Origin: Stramonita haemastoma
Taxonomy: Eukaryota; Mollusca; Gastropoda; Neogastropoda; Muricidae
Assembly (NCBI GenBank): GCA_030674155.1
Contig: CM060322.1
Span: 59,959,264-60,023,263 of the forward strand
Length of the DNA: 64,000 bases
Reading direction: 5' to 3'
Positions 63,417 through 64,000 of the stretch are shown here, one piece after another. The notes under the pieces were generated by a model, which was not told the origin of the DNA, did no database searches, and was given only the letters and a program-made list of their open reading frames with translations. Position 1 is the stretch's first letter, and the number at the start of each line of letters is the position of its first letter. Both the position numbers and the translations under genes were made by a program.

Positions 63417-63654
63417 TGCCAGTGTTTTGGTCGGGTGCTGTGTGGTGTAATGTGGCCCTTGCGGTCAGCAGGGCTGCACACCAGCTACTTGAGTGAGAGA
63501 ATGGTGGGAACAGCGGCACAGTGACAGAAGGGGAGCCCCAGCTGGGGTTGTCTTCATGCCAGTTGTTTTTTGTTTTTTTAAAGCCTCGTACGTTTTCATG
63601 TCGTGCAATTTTAGAACATGAACCATTTTTTTTCTCAAAACGATTAAAATACAA
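63413..63654. other. No gene seen
   Basis: Unique-looking sequence. Confidence 0.4.
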
Positions 63655-64000
63655 TATTTCAGAAAAAGACTTTTATATGCTTTAAATTATCTAGGTACAT
63701 TATTCTAGAAAATAGGCAGTCATATTCTCCTAATAATTTAGACGCATTGCTTTTGTTGTTGGGTTTTTTGTTTTTTGTTTGTTTGTTTTTTTATAAAGAA
63801 AAATAGTCCTTTTCTGCAAACTATTAAGCCCAATTATTTCAGAAAATAGATCTCACTATAGTCGAAAAATAGATCAGCCACATTTTCTTTTAGAAAATAG
63901 ACAAGTTTTATAGCAAATAATTTAGCCACATGAGTTTTTTAAAAAAAAATAGACCTTTATATTCTGCAAACAATATCGCCACATTATTTTAGAAAATGGC
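63655..64000. repeat. Degenerate ~46-bp AT-rich tandem repeat
   Basis: Units built on TTTAGAAAATAGAC, then TCTGCAAATAATTTAGCCAC, recur five or six times and run off the window end. Confidence 0.65.

Overview
The window looks like nuclear DNA of a mollusc, most likely a gastropod (inference). The grounds are: spliced genes with GT-AG introns; extreme microsatellite content; tRNA-headed SINEs of the kind common in molluscs; non-LTR retrotransposon remains; and a class A receptor of a type expanded in gastropods. No bacterial operon, CRISPR array, rRNA or functional tRNA gene is visible.

The only clear host gene is a three-exon G-protein-coupled receptor on the + strand. Its coding exons are 24237-24623, 27438-27995 and 28820-29036. 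All the seven-helix landmarks are there, but four small indels break the reading frame. It is therefore either a real gene carrying consensus errors or a young pseudogene. A possible promoter and non-coding first exon lie at 39660-40018, and a few weak exon candidates are flagged at low confidence.

The rest is repeats. Labels used here: SINE-A has a tRNA-like head and a central domain with the core GGATGAGACTATAAACCGAGG-like signal (split by variation among copies), followed by one of two tails. Tail t1 ends in GATATAAAAGAATA. Tail t2 ends in AGCTCTAGCTGAGGAA. SINE-B shares the central domain but has another head and tail. SINE-C and SINE-D have their own heads, and t2 also follows them. LINE pieces come from at least three families. 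Small recurring 3' ends are labelled T, U, V and N. One MITE-like family with 33-bp inverted ends has two copies.

Region by region: 0-5 kb is AT-rich with CA tracts and SINE relics. 6-8.4 kb holds two minisatellites around SINE-A copies. 9-14 kb holds CT, TA and GAT tracts with SINEs. 15-18.3 kb holds 50-, 24- and 34-bp tandem arrays and a LINE endonuclease relic. 18.3-24 kb is mostly microsatellite and ends with a LINE insertion bounded by a perfect target-site duplication. 24-29 kb is the receptor. 30-35 kb holds LINE and SINE relics. 35-39 kb is microsatellite. 39-40 kb is the promoter candidate. 40-50 kb is SINE/LINE relics and long minisatellites. 50-55 kb is AT-rich, G-runs and an 11-bp array. 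55-61.6 kb is a dense SINE cluster. 61.6-64 kb is GA, GATA/GACA and a degenerate tandem repeat that runs off the end.

Microsatellites repeatedly begin at retroelement 3' tails, which suggests that element tails seed them. I found no convincing new multi-gene system. The best leads are the shared SINE tails, the broken receptor with a tandemly repeated splice donor, and a LINE 5' region with an antisense kinase-like stretch.
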